Assembly: GCF_001466665.1 (NCBI RefSeq)
Contig: NZ_KQ758903.1
Span: 1,547,684-1,611,683 of the forward strand
Source of the DNA: Dehalogenimonas alkenigignens
GTDB taxonomy: Bacteria > Chloroflexota > Dehalococcoidia > Dehalococcoidales > Dehalococcoidaceae
Length of the DNA stretch: 64,000 nt
Direction: 5' to 3'
A model generated the notes under the pieces. That model did no database searches. It worked only from the letters and a program-made list of their open reading frames with translations, and was not told the DNA's origin. Below, one piece after another: positions 1 through 7,251 of the stretch (its first letter is position 1; every line of letters begins with the position of its first letter). Made by a program: the position numbers and the translations under genes.

Positions 1-170
1 AGGAAACGGTTGACTCGGATGGAATAAGAACCGAAATCACCTGTGCGAAATGCGGCGCTCATCTGGGTCACGTTTTCCGGGGCGAACGTAAAACCCCAAA
101 AAACACCCGTCACTGCGTTAACTCGCTGTCGCTCGATTTCACGCCGGGCGCGGGAGAGGGGGAGCGTTAA
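1..170 (+). CDS. msrB: Peptide-methionine (R)-S-oxide reductase, C-terminal part
   Basis: The window opens inside this gene. The frame beginning at base 3 gives 55 residues up to TAA at 168-170. A CAKC pair followed by HLGHVF is one half of the structural zinc site of MsrB proteins. [11 protein letters not shown] matches the conserved active-site segment holding the catalytic Cys. The enzyme reduces methionine-R-sulfoxide in proteins. Its stop codon overlaps the msrA start by one base (TAATG), so the two stereospecific reductases are translationally coupled. The N-terminus lies outside the window. Confidence 0.9.
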   Translation, partial: ETVDSDGIRTEITCAKCGAHLGHVFRGERKTPKNTRHCVNSLSLDFTPGAGEGER

Positions 171-682
171 TGGAGAGCGCTGTCTTTGGAGGGGGTTGTT
201 TTTGGTGCCTTGAAGCGGTGTTCAGCCGCTTAAAAGGCGTTACGGGGGTCACTCCGGGTTACGCTGGAGGTACCGTAGAAAAACCCACCTATGAACAGGT
301 GTGCTCCGGGCGGACCGGTCATGCCGAGGTGGTCAGGATTGAGTACGATGAATCAGTGATTACGTTCAGGGATTTGCTGGCAGTGTTCTTCCGAGCTCAT
401 GATCCGACGACGGCGAACCGTCAGGGCGCAGATATCGGCAGCCAGTACCGGTCAATAATTCTAACCGCCGACCAGTCTAAGGAGAACGAGGCACGGGCTT
501 ACATCGAAAAGCTTGAGACTGCCGGTGAATTTCAGGACCCGATTGTCACCGAGATTCAGAAACTGAACGTATTTTACCCTGCAGAAACCTACCATCACGA
601 TTATTACAGGCGCCATTCCGATCAGCCTTATTGCAGAGCAGTAATCGCTCCCAAACTGGCAAAGTTATTCAAGGACAAGTAG
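170..682 (+). CDS. msrA: Peptide-methionine (S)-S-oxide reductase MsrA
   Basis: A 170-residue cytosolic enzyme that reduces methionine-S-sulfoxide in proteins and free methionine. The signature GCFWC (residues 9-13) holds the catalytic Cys. Further family marks are the GYAGG segment near residue 30, the HAEVV stretch and a C-terminal YHHDYY motif. The length is typical of single-domain MsrA. The ATG shares its A with the msrB stop, which gives coupled msrB-msrA expression. There is no fused MsrB domain. It probably belongs with superoxide dismutase (37.5 kb) to the defence of an oxygen-sensitive cell; that link is inferred. Confidence 0.95.
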   Translation: MESAVFGGGCFWCLEAVFSRLKGVTGVTPGYAGGTVEKPTYEQVCSGRTGHAEVVRIEYDESVITFRDLLAVFFRAHDPTTANRQGADIGSQYRSIILTADQSKENEARAYIEKLETAGEFQDPIVTEIQKLNVFYPAETYHHDYYRRHSDQPYCRAVIAPKLAKLFKDK

Positions 683-703
683 CTTTCTATTTAAGGAAGA
701 CCT

Positions 704-1372
704 GTGGGACAAATCCGCGTCATCAGCCGCAGCGCTGCACCGTTCGTTGACCGGCAAGAAGCCGGCCGCCTGTTAGCGGACTCGATGAGTCACCTGATGG
801 ATACTCATGCGGTAGTTCTGGGAATACCCCGCGGCGGCGTGGCAGTGGCGGCGGAACTTGCCCGCCGGTTGAGGGCAGAACTCGATATCGTACTTTCAAG
901 AAAGTTGAGAGCGCCTGGTCAGCCCGAACTTGCGATGGGGGCGGTGTCGGAAGACGGCCATGTGCTTCTGAATAAGGATGTCGTTGAAGCTCTTGATATC
1001 AAACCAGATACGATCGAGCGGGAACGGACATTTCAACTCTCCGAAATCGAACGGCGCGGTCGTCTGTTCAGGGGAACCAGGAAACGTGTGCCGCTCAAAG
1101 GCAGGATTGTAATTGTCACAGATGACGGTGTGGCAACAGGGGCAACGTTCAGGTCGGCACTGGATGCCTGTCGCCACGAAAGTCCGTCAAGATTGATAGC
1201 CGCCTTGCCGGTGGCGCCGGAAGGCGCCATTCAAGATATTGCGGCCGCCGCCGACGAACTGATTTGTTTACGGGTGCCGCCGTTTTTTAATGCAGTAGGA
1301 CAATTTTATGTCAGATTTGAACAACTTGAAGATGACGACGTTATCAAATTACTTCAACTTTCGACGCCCTGA
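704..1372 (+). CDS. Phosphoribosyltransferase-family protein
   Basis: A 222-residue protein starting at GTG 704 behind AAGGAAGA. The PRPP-binding loop reads IVTDDGVATGAT (about residues 134-145), the classical type I phosphoribosyltransferase motif. The N-terminal part (FVDRQEAGRLLA, then VLGIPRGGVAVA) fits the COG1926 group of stand-alone predicted phosphoribosyltransferases, often found beside stress genes. The substrate is unknown and cannot be read from the sequence. It follows msrA by 21 bases and is probably in the same operon. Confidence 0.85.
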   Translation: MGQIRVISRSAAPFVDRQEAGRLLADSMSHLMDTHAVVLGIPRGGVAVAAELARRLRAELDIVLSRKLRAPGQPELAMGAVSEDGHVLLNKDVVEALDIKPDTIERERTFQLSEIERRGRLFRGTRKRVPLKGRIVIVTDDGVATGATFRSALDACRHESPSRLIAALPVAPEGAIQDIAAAADELICLRVPPFFNAVGQFYVRFEQLEDDDVIKLLQLSTP

Positions 1373-1384
1373 CCAAGCAAACAT

Positions 1385-1427
1385 TAAATAAACAATCACG
1401 GAGGGCAATTACAACGCCATCCGTGAT
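1385..1427 (-). terminator. Hairpin terminator for the small reverse-strand genes
   Basis: ATCACGGA (1395-1402) pairs perfectly with TCCGTGAT (1420-1427), and the stem is extended inside by GGC/GCC after one mismatch. Read on the reverse strand the hairpin is followed by TGTTTATTTAATG, a T-rich tail, so it suits the small genes at 1443-1795. It may also stop transcripts from the forward phosphoribosyltransferase gene, which ends at 1372. Confidence 0.5.
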
Positions 1428-1442
1428 CTGCGTTCTCTCAAA

Positions 1443-1616
1443 TTAACGGCGCCCTCGCCGATGCAACTGCTCCGCCCTTGCCTGTTCCAGTGTCAGGATT
1501 TTGCCGGGGTAACCTACGTACCCGCACTGGAAGCATTGGGCGAAGGTGCCATATTCATCAGAATCCTCAAAAAGGTCGCCTTTACCGCACCGGGGACAAC
1601 TCTTAAAGTGATACAC
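1443..1616 (-). CDS. Small zinc-ribbon protein, 57 residues
   Basis: GTG at 1616 sits 8 bases behind a perfect GGAGG on the reverse strand. The product has two Cys pairs, CPRC (residues 7-10) and CFQC (28-31), about 17 residues apart, followed by a GYVGYPGKI turn and a basic C-terminus ending RRGRR. This is the layout of a one-finger zinc ribbon. Similar tiny proteins may bind nucleic acid or a protein partner; the function here is unknown. It lies 38 bases behind the small membrane protein gene at 1655-1795 and probably shares its mRNA. It is short enough to be missed by length cut-offs. Confidence 0.7.
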   Translation of the reverse strand: MYHFKSCPRCGKGDLFEDSDEYGTFAQCFQCGYVGYPGKILTLEQARAEQLHRRGRR

Positions 1617-1654
1617 TGTCCTTACCTCCGGTTTTTATGTCAGAACCCAATGAC

Positions 1655-1795
1655 CTACTCTTCGGTTGTTCCTGTCTTTACCTGGACCGAGGAAACCGCG
1701 GCTGGTCTTACTTCCCGATTGAATTCGGTCTCCAAGCCCCAGCCGCCCGCGATTATAGCACCCAGCAACAATCCCATGACCAGTATTAAATCCAT
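1655..1795 (-). CDS. Small single-span membrane protein, 46 residues
   Basis: ATG at 1795 follows GGAG with a 6-base gap on the reverse strand. Residues 2-19 form one hydrophobic helix (LILVMGLLLGAIIAGGW). A short polar tail rich in V, T and E follows and ends TGTTEE. No known family is recognised. The good ribosome binding site, the clear helix-plus-tail pattern and the tandem zinc-ribbon gene support a real gene. A forward open frame across the same bases (1461-1829) has low-complexity content and no binding site. Confidence 0.55.
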   Translation of the reverse strand: MDLILVMGLLLGAIIAGGWGLETEFNREVRPAAVSSVQVKTGTTEE

Positions 1796-1922
1796 TTCCC
1801 GCTCCGGACTCGTTGAATGCCCTCATTAAACACTAACTCAACCGGGCTTTGTATCCGTAAAACTACGTAGTTATTCTTGAAAATGCCCTGAATTTTCCTG
1901 AAATCAAATGCCGAATACTGTC

Positions 1923-1951
1923 TTGGGATTTCACCAGTATTGGTTTATACT
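1923..1951 (+). promoter_or_regulatory. Promoter of the NarL-type two-component operon
   Basis: TTGGGA (1923-1928), a 17-base spacer and TATACT (1946-1951) make a sigma-70-like promoter. It lies about 50 bases ahead of the regulator start at 2002, which itself follows a GGGAGG binding site. Confidence 0.5.
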
Positions 1952-2001
1952 TTTATTATGACTAATCGGATATTCTGGTTAGCGCCGCCACGGGAGGCGA
2001 T

Positions 2002-2688
2002 ATGACGATCAGCATTTTCCTTGCCGATGACCACCGGGTGGTGCGCGCAGGGATAAGGGCGTTGCTGGAAAGCCAGACGGACTTTGTCGTGGTAGGCGAA
2101 ACCGAGGATGGGCTCGATGCCGTCAAACAGGTGGAACAGCTTCATCCGGATGTCTTGATCGTGGACCTGATGCTGCACGGCATTTCAGGCATCGAGGTCT
2201 GCCGCCAAGTCGTGAAGCACTCTAGCCGGACGGTAGTGGTGATACTTTCGATGTACGGTAATGAGACCTACGTCCAGGGAGCCCTGCGGGCCGGAGCTAA
2301 GGGCTACCTTCTAAAAGAGGCGACGGTTGATGAACTGGTTTCAGCCGTCCGCGAGGTTATGAAAGGCAGGCACTACCTGTCCGCCTCCCTGTCACAGAGG
2401 GCGATTGAAAATTACATCAAACAGCAGGAAACGGATACGATAACCGATCCTTACGAGCAACTGTCCACCCGCGAGCGGGAGGTGCTTCACCTGGTGGCTC
2501 GCGGCCATACCGGATCAGATATCGCCCGGCGCCTTTTTATCAGCCCACGGACCGTGGAGGCGCATCGGGCAAATTTGATGCGCAAGCTCGATATGCGCAA
2601 CCACAGCCAGTTGCTTCGCTACGCCCTCCAGAAGGGAATTATTAGTGCGGAGAACGAAGGTCTGCCGGAAAACCATGATGGTGGCTAG
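2002..2688 (+). CDS. NarL/FixJ-family response regulator (receiver + LuxR HTH)
   Basis: A 228-residue DNA-binding regulator. The receiver (about 1-120) has the acidic pair DD (9-10), the phosphorylation site D55 in VDLML, T/S in ILSM and the switch lysine K105 in YLLKE. The C-terminal LuxR-type helix-turn-helix runs from about 152 (LSTREREVLHLVARG) through SPRTVEAHRANLMRKL. The start has GGGAGG 5 bases upstream. The gene is followed by its likely partner histidine kinase at 2745. The target genes and the signal cannot be told from the sequence. Confidence 0.93.
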   Translation: MTISIFLADDHRVVRAGIRALLESQTDFVVVGETEDGLDAVKQVEQLHPDVLIVDLMLHGISGIEVCRQVVKHSSRTVVVILSMYGNETYVQGALRAGAKGYLLKEATVDELVSAVREVMKGRHYLSASLSQRAIENYIKQQETDTITDPYEQLSTREREVLHLVARGHTGSDIARRLFISPRTVEAHRANLMRKLDMRNHSQLLRYALQKGIISAENEGLPENHDGG

Positions 2689-2744
2689 GATGATCATTGT
2701 GTCTCCTGTCTCTTACCAGCGCCGAACGAACCGGGGAGGCTAAC

Positions 2745-3938
2745 TTGGGAAACGAACCTGAAGGCAGCGCGGGTACGGACTATCTGCATTCTATCGTTGC
2801 CGCAGTAAATGAGTTAAAGACAGATAGCCTGCCGATCCCGATTGCGCTGCTGACCACCGGGTTCAAGGTGGCACAAACAAATTCCGCGTTCCTACAGGCT
2901 TTCAACCTTTCCGTGGACCCGGCCTCTAAAGGCGACCTGTTTTTGAACCTGTTTGAGGATGTTGACCTCGCCGATACCTGCCGGAGAGCAATGACTACCG
3001 GCCAACCGGGTAACCGCCGCGACAGTCCGTTACTCATCGCCGGGCAACCGGAGCGGGGTATTACTTATTGGGATTGGACGTTCGCCCCGGTTCGGGATAG
3101 CAAGGGTCGGTTTGAGGGACTGGTGTGCTCCGCGATCGAGACCACCCAACGGGTGAGGGCGGCCGATACCCTTCAGAAATCATCTGAAGGACTGGAAACG
3201 GCGGTGCGTCAGGGAACAGAATCTCTGCGTAGGGTCAACCTTGAGTTGGCCTCCGAAGTCAAGCAGCGGGCTGCCGCTGAAAGCGAACTCAGATCATTAT
3301 CACGAAGGTTGATCCAGATTCAGGAGGATGAGAGGAGGCGCATTTCTCAAGAACTGCATGATGAGGTCGGCCAAAACCTGACCATGTTGAAAATGGTTCT
3401 TGATACCGCTGCCAGGCAGTTAGAGGGAATATCCGCGAGTAGCATTAAAGAAGCCTCAGCTCAAGTCAGCAGGATTATCGCCCAGGTCAGGGATATCTCT
3501 ATGTTCCTTCACCCCTCGATACTTGAGGTGCTGGGGCTCGAACCAGCGCTCAGGGCTTTGTTTGAGAGACTCCGGGCACAGACCGGTCTCGTTGTGAGTT
3601 TCAATTCAGCCTTTGACGATACCCGGCTTAATGCTGACAGCCGGTTGTGCGCCTACCGCACGGTTCAGGAGGCTTTAACCAATATCCTGCGGTATGCCGG
3701 AGTAAAGACCGCCAGCGTTTCCCTTTCCGATGAGGGTAATGATGTGCTTCTTTCGATAGCCGACGATGGCATCGGCTTTGACCTGACCGTCCTGAGCGCC
3801 GGGCAGACCAACGGATTGACCGGAATGAGGGAACGTGTATCCGCTGTCGGCGGGAAGTTCAATATTACGACCCATCCCGGTGAAGGCACGTTAATCGAAA
3901 TCGTTCTACCAAACAACGACTCCAATGCTGGTGAATAG
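2745..3938 (+). CDS. PAS-containing NarX/DesK-type histidine kinase
   Basis: A cytoplasmic sensor kinase of 397 residues with no membrane span. The N-terminal PAS-like region (about 25-145) is followed by a short coiled coil and the HisKA_3 dimerisation domain. The phospho-acceptor is H205 in QELHDEVGQ. The HATPase domain carries N in EALTNILRYA, DDGIGFD and GLTGMRER. This kinase class pairs with NarL-type regulators, and such regulators lie on both sides. The start chosen is TTG 2745, because GGGGAGG stands 5 bases upstream. An alternative TTG at 2697 would add 16 residues. The ligand of the PAS domain is unknown. Confidence 0.9.
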   Translation: MGNEPEGSAGTDYLHSIVAAVNELKTDSLPIPIALLTTGFKVAQTNSAFLQAFNLSVDPASKGDLFLNLFEDVDLADTCRRAMTTGQPGNRRDSPLLIAGQPERGITYWDWTFAPVRDSKGRFEGLVCSAIETTQRVRAADTLQKSSEGLETAVRQGTESLRRVNLELASEVKQRAAAESELRSLSRRLIQIQEDERRRISQELHDEVGQNLTMLKMVLDTAARQLEGISASSIKEASAQVSRIIAQVRDISMFLHPSILEVLGLEPALRALFERLRAQTGLVVSFNSAFDDTRLNADSRLCAYRTVQEALTNILRYAGVKTASVSLSDEGNDVLLSIADDGIGFDLTVLSAGQTNGLTGMRERVSAVGGKFNITTHPGEGTLIEIVLPNNDSNAGE

Positions 3939-4054
3939 CAATTCGTCTCATTTTTGAGCAAATTAACACGCCACTTTAAGTACTTTTACTAATATCACCC
4001 GGCGAGACCAGGTGGTATCCTATCTCCAGTTCAATCAATGAATTACCACAACCT

Positions 4055-4477
4055 ATGATTAGAGTTCTACTGGCCGACGACCATGAAATTGTAAGACAAG
4101 GCGTCGCGGCTCTCCTGAATTTAGAACCGGACATCCAGGTGATCGGCGGCGCCTCCGGAGGCGAACAAGCGCTTGATATGGTTTACAAGTTGATGCCGGA
4201 TGTACTGGTTACTGACATCGAAATGCCGGGGTACTCCGGAATTCGCCTCTGCCGAGAAATCCGCAGCCGCGGCCTGGCGACCAAGTGCATTGTTTTGTCG
4301 ATGCACTCGGCCGAGGAATACGTTCATGGAGCATTCCGCGCCGGCGCCGGCGGGTACGTCACCAAAGAGCGTTCAGTGGAACAGCTTGCCGACGCCATCC
4401 GAACGGTGGCGCGTGGCAAGCGTTACCTCAGCCCCCACCTGCCGATCGTCTTTTCCAGCCTGCCCCAACCTTGCTGA
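4055..4477 (+). CDS. Receiver-only NarL-type response regulator
   Basis: 140 residues covering just a receiver: DD at 8-9, phospho-site D54 in TDIEMPG, S82 in VLSMHS and switch lysine K104 in YVTKE. The sequence after GKRYLSP, where NarL proteins have a linker and LuxR helix-turn-helix, ends in 13 unrelated residues and a stop. The next bases belong to a reverse-strand gene, and no HTH is encoded in any forward frame. It may be a genuine single-domain phosphate sink or competitor for the kinase at 2745, or a regulator that lost its output domain. No strong ribosome binding site is visible. Confidence 0.85.
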   Translation: MIRVLLADDHEIVRQGVAALLNLEPDIQVIGGASGGEQALDMVYKLMPDVLVTDIEMPGYSGIRLCREIRSRGLATKCIVLSMHSAEEYVHGAFRAGAGGYVTKERSVEQLADAIRTVARGKRYLSPHLPIVFSSLPQPC

Positions 4478-4484
4478 TACGGTT

Positions 4485-5165
4485 TCAACACCGGTTCGAC
4501 GCGGCTGTCAGGTATTTTAAGAACCAGCTTGCCGCTAAACTGCGGACTTCATCCAGTTTTCCCGGTTCTTCAAAAAGGTGGGAAGCTCCCGCTACTATGA
4601 CCAGCTCTTTAGCCGTGTTCAACCTTTCCAGTGCCAGGTTGTTCAGGGGAATAACATCCGTATCTTTACTGCCGACAATTAGCATTGTTGGGCATCTCAC
4701 CGCCGGCAGGCAGCGCAGCGCCAGGTCCGGCCTGCCGCCTCGGGATACCACAGCCCTGACGGTATCGCTGCGCTGGCTGGCAGCGCACAGGGCGGCGGCG
4801 GCGCCGGTGGAAGCGCCGTAAAATCCGATCGGTAATTTGCAGTAATCCGGATGGGTTCTTACCCAATCGGTGGCTGACAGCAGGCGCCGTGTCAGCAATT
4901 CGATATTGAAGCGGAATTCGGCTGTAACCCGATCCACCGCTTCCTCTCCCGGTGTCAGCAGGTCGAAGAGCAGGGTCCCGAACCCGACGCTTCTCAGAGC
5001 GGCGGCAACCCACCGGTTGCGTGAACTTTTCCTTGATGAACCACTACCGTGGGCGAATATGACCATACCATCCGGTTTCGCCGGGAGGCACAGATCACCT
5101 GAAAGGTAACCACGGTCGGACGGTATATTTATCAGGCACTCGCCTTCATCCATAATGCCACTCAT
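4485..5165 (-). CDS. Dienelactone hydrolase-like alpha/beta hydrolase
   Basis: 226 residues with an alpha/beta-hydrolase fold. The oxyanion-side HGSGSSR loop is near residue 36. The nucleophile elbow is GASTG (about 116-120, Ser). The acid is probably Asp in VGSKDTDVI (about 172), and the His is in GASHLFEEPG (about 195). Homologues are annotated as dienelactone hydrolases or phosphoribosyltransferase-fused hydrolases; the substrate is unknown. The gene converges on the receiver-only regulator with 7 bases between the stops. A second in-frame ATG four codons in (at 5153) is an equally possible start. Confidence 0.8.
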   Translation of the reverse strand: MSGIMDEGECLINIPSDRGYLSGDLCLPAKPDGMVIFAHGSGSSRKSSRNRWVAAALRSVGFGTLLFDLLTPGEEAVDRVTAEFRFNIELLTRRLLSATDWVRTHPDYCKLPIGFYGASTGAAAALCAASQRSDTVRAVVSRGGRPDLALRCLPAVRCPTMLIVGSKDTDVIPLNNLALERLNTAKELVIVAGASHLFEEPGKLDEVRSLAASWFLKYLTAASNRC

Positions 5166-5249
5166 TCAGAACTATGAGAACGAATAATATGTTCCAACAG
5201 CGCCTTTCTTATACCATTTTATTCTGATTGGGGTTTTCCCGCCACAAAC

Positions 5250-5258
5250 TGCTATAAT
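5250..5258 (+). promoter_or_regulatory. Extended -10 promoter of the DMT transporter gene
   Basis: TGCTATAAT is a perfect extended -10 (TGnTATAAT) ending 28 bases before the ATG at 5287. A weak TTGGGG lies 19 bases further upstream. GGGAGG stands just before the start codon. Confidence 0.5.
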
Positions 5259-5286
5259 CTGCCCTCGGTTTCTCAATGGGAGGCGA

Positions 5287-6171
5287 ATGTTCAACAACTG
5301 GAGGAGTTCGACAAGATTGGCGGCGGTTGCCCTGGTCGCCGTGACGGCCGCCTGGGGCGCTACCTTTGTTGTCGTCCAGGACGCGGTCTCCAAAGTTCCG
5401 GTCATGGACTTCCTGGCCGTCAGGTTCTGCGTGGCTGCGGCTGCAATGCTGGCTCTTCGCCCTATGGCTTTGCGGAAAATGGGGAAGGAGGGCTACATAA
5501 GGTCGGTTTGGCTTGGCCTGGCGCTCGGTCTCGGCTACATTACCCAGACTTACGGCCTGCAGCATACATCCGCATCAGTTTCCGGTTTTATCACCGGTAT
5601 GTTTGTGGTGCTGACTCCGGTTATTTCATGGTTAGTTCTTGGGCGTAAGACCGGCCCCAATGTATGGCGTGCAGTGCTGTTGGCGACCCTGGGTCTGGCC
5701 ATTCTTTCGGTTCGGGGCGGTTCAGCCGGTATCGGCGAACTCCTGACTCTACTCTGCGCTGTGTTATTTGCCCTCCACATCGTCGGTTTGGGCGAATGGT
5801 CTTCGAAGCACGACATCTACGGCTTGGCACTGCTGCAAATTGCCTTCGTTGGAGGATTGTGCCTGGCGGCGGCTGTGCCCAACGGCTTGACCCTGCCGCC
5901 GGACGCCGGGGTTTGGGGCGCGGTGGCGCTGACGGCACTGGTGGCAACCGCCTTCGCCTTCATCATCCAAACCTGGGCCCAGTCATTGATGAGTCCAGCC
6001 AGAGCCGCGGTAATTATGACCATGGAACCGGTATTCGCTGGATTTTTTGCCGTGCTACTTGCCGGAGACCAATTGACTCTCCGCATAATCCTAGGCGGCA
6101 TGCTAGTCCTGGCAGCCATGATTCTTACTGAAGTTAAACCCGGCACCAGTCTGAAACGCCTGGAAATCTGA
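5287..6171 (+). CDS. EamA/RhaT-family (DMT) transporter
   Basis: 294 residues that form about ten hydrophobic helices in two EamA repeats (roughly 15-140 and 150-285), the usual size of drug/metabolite exporters. The first repeat has the family marks AAWGATFVVV near the N-terminus and TSASVSGFITGMFVVLTPV. The second ends with MTMEPVFAGFFAVLLAGD. Proteins of this family move amino acids, nucleosides or other small metabolites across the cytoplasmic membrane; the substrate cannot be predicted. It stands alone with its own promoter. Confidence 0.92.
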   Translation: MFNNWRSSTRLAAVALVAVTAAWGATFVVVQDAVSKVPVMDFLAVRFCVAAAAMLALRPMALRKMGKEGYIRSVWLGLALGLGYITQTYGLQHTSASVSGFITGMFVVLTPVISWLVLGRKTGPNVWRAVLLATLGLAILSVRGGSAGIGELLTLLCAVLFALHIVGLGEWSSKHDIYGLALLQIAFVGGLCLAAAVPNGLTLPPDAGVWGAVALTALVATAFAFIIQTWAQSLMSPARAAVIMTMEPVFAGFFAVLLAGDQLTLRIILGGMLVLAAMILTEVKPGTSLKRLEI

Positions 6172-6176
6172 GGAAC

Positions 6177-6416
6177 CTACACAATCCAGATATCCTGAGG
6201 TTCCGCTTCAAAGGTATTTAGACAATCGCTGCAGCTGAATACGACGCGAGAAAGTCTTGAACCCCATCTTTCAAAACGGGAAATGTATGCCCGCCCGTTG
6301 TCTCTGGGGCAGTAAGCCATCATCGTATATCGGTATTTGGTGTCAGGATCAACCAGAGACACGTGACCGCTGGCGAAGAGCTTTTCAACTTTCACCGTAT
6401 CTTTCACCGGTTCCAT
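6177..6416 (-). CDS. Hypothetical small Cys-containing protein, 79 residues
   Basis: The start chosen is ATG 6416, which follows GGGAGG by 8 bases; an in-frame ATG at 6476 has no such site. The product has a Cys in the YCPRD segment and a pair in FSCSDC, which could form a zinc site, in a background of beta-like sequence. There is no family I can name. It converges with the DMT transporter gene (5 bases between stops) and follows the cyclase-family gene 6491-7141 in the same direction. Confidence 0.65.
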   Translation of the reverse strand: MEPVKDTVKVEKLFASGHVSLVDPDTKYRYTMMAYCPRDNGRAYISRFERWGSRLSRVVFSCSDCLNTFEAEPQDIWIV

Positions 6417-6490
6417 AGCGTTCGCCTCCCTAAGTATTCCGATAGATAATATATTCCTGCCCTGCAGTGACCGCAAGAGAACTATTGGCT

Positions 6491-7141
6491 CTACCGCCGC
6501 CGTAAAACAACCCTGGCCGGGGCCCCGTCACCGTCCCGGATTTTCATCGGCAGGCAGATCAGATCGTACATGCCCGGGGTAATCATGGATAGGTCAAGAC
6601 CTTCTAAGATCCAGATGCCCGCATCAAGCAGACTGCGATGAACATCATAAGCATCAGGCTCGATGGGGCCGATTGACGGGCTGTCGATACCGACCAATCC
6701 GATCTCTTTTTCGACCAGATATTGCCCCGCTTCCGGGGTGATGTAGCGATAATCTCTATTGAACTTTCCCGCCGCCGGCAATCCCACGGTATTCGTCTTT
6801 AAGATCAGCCTTTTACATGCTCCTATCCGGCATTTCTGAAACATCAGGGGCGTAACCGGCTCTCCACCTGTTAACTCTATAACCTGAGCTGGCCCGATCA
6901 GCAGATCAAGAGGCGCCCGGTCAACTGACAAACCAGTTTCGATAAAATGCCGGGGGGCGTCCAGGTGAGTACCGGAATGAAGGCTCATTGAAATAGATGA
7001 AAGGTTATACGGCGCGCCGTTCCGGATCTGCCGGACAGGGGTGATCTCGACATTTGGATCGCCCGGCCAAACGCCCATCTCATGGTCCAGGATCATTGAA
7101 ATATCAACCCATGACTCTGCTCTGTTAGATTGTACCGGCAT
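6491..7141 (-). CDS. Kynurenine formamidase/cyclase-family metal hydrolase
   Basis: About 216 residues matching the cyclase family (Pfam PF04199, which includes KynB and isatin hydrolase). The metal-binding signature HSGTHLDAPRHF (about residues 55-66) holds the His and Asp ligands, and W in GVWPGDP is near the N-terminus. Known members hydrolyse N-formylkynurenine or cyclic amides. No tryptophan catabolism gene is near, so the substrate is open. ATG 7141 is preferred over an upstream TTG at 7153 because GGAG lies 7 bases ahead of it. Confidence 0.85.
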   Translation of the reverse strand: MPVQSNRAESWVDISMILDHEMGVWPGDPNVEITPVRQIRNGAPYNLSSISMSLHSGTHLDAPRHFIETGLSVDRAPLDLLIGPAQVIELTGGEPVTPLMFQKCRIGACKRLILKTNTVGLPAAGKFNRDYRYITPEAGQYLVEKEIGLVGIDSPSIGPIEPDAYDVHRSLLDAGIWILEGLDLSMITPGMYDLICLPMKIRDGDGAPARVVLRRR

Positions 7142-7235
7142 AGCGTTCTCCAAGTTTATTTATATTGTATCAGACCCGGTGTCCGTTCGGCTGGGCGGGC
7201 TAAATCTGTATTATCTTAAACGGTGTCAGTTAAGG

Positions 7236-7241
7236 TATAAT
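7236..7241 (+). promoter_or_regulatory. -10 box directly before dnaX
   Basis: TATAAT ends 10 bases before the dnaX ATG and no ribosome binding site is present between them. The transcript would begin within about 5 bases of the start codon, so dnaX may be translated from a leaderless mRNA. No clear -35 box is seen. Confidence 0.5.
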
Positions 7242-7251
7242 TACGCCGCTT

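Noticed and set aside
1461-1829. Forward open frame of 122 codons
   Set aside because: It lies antisense to two small genes with good ribosome binding sites and Cys or membrane patterns; its own product shows no domain and it lacks a binding site.
4200-4821. Forward open frames overlapping the end of the receiver gene, considered as a displaced HTH
   Set aside because: Their translations have no LuxR-type helix-turn-helix and are shadows of the receiver and of the reverse hydrolase gene.
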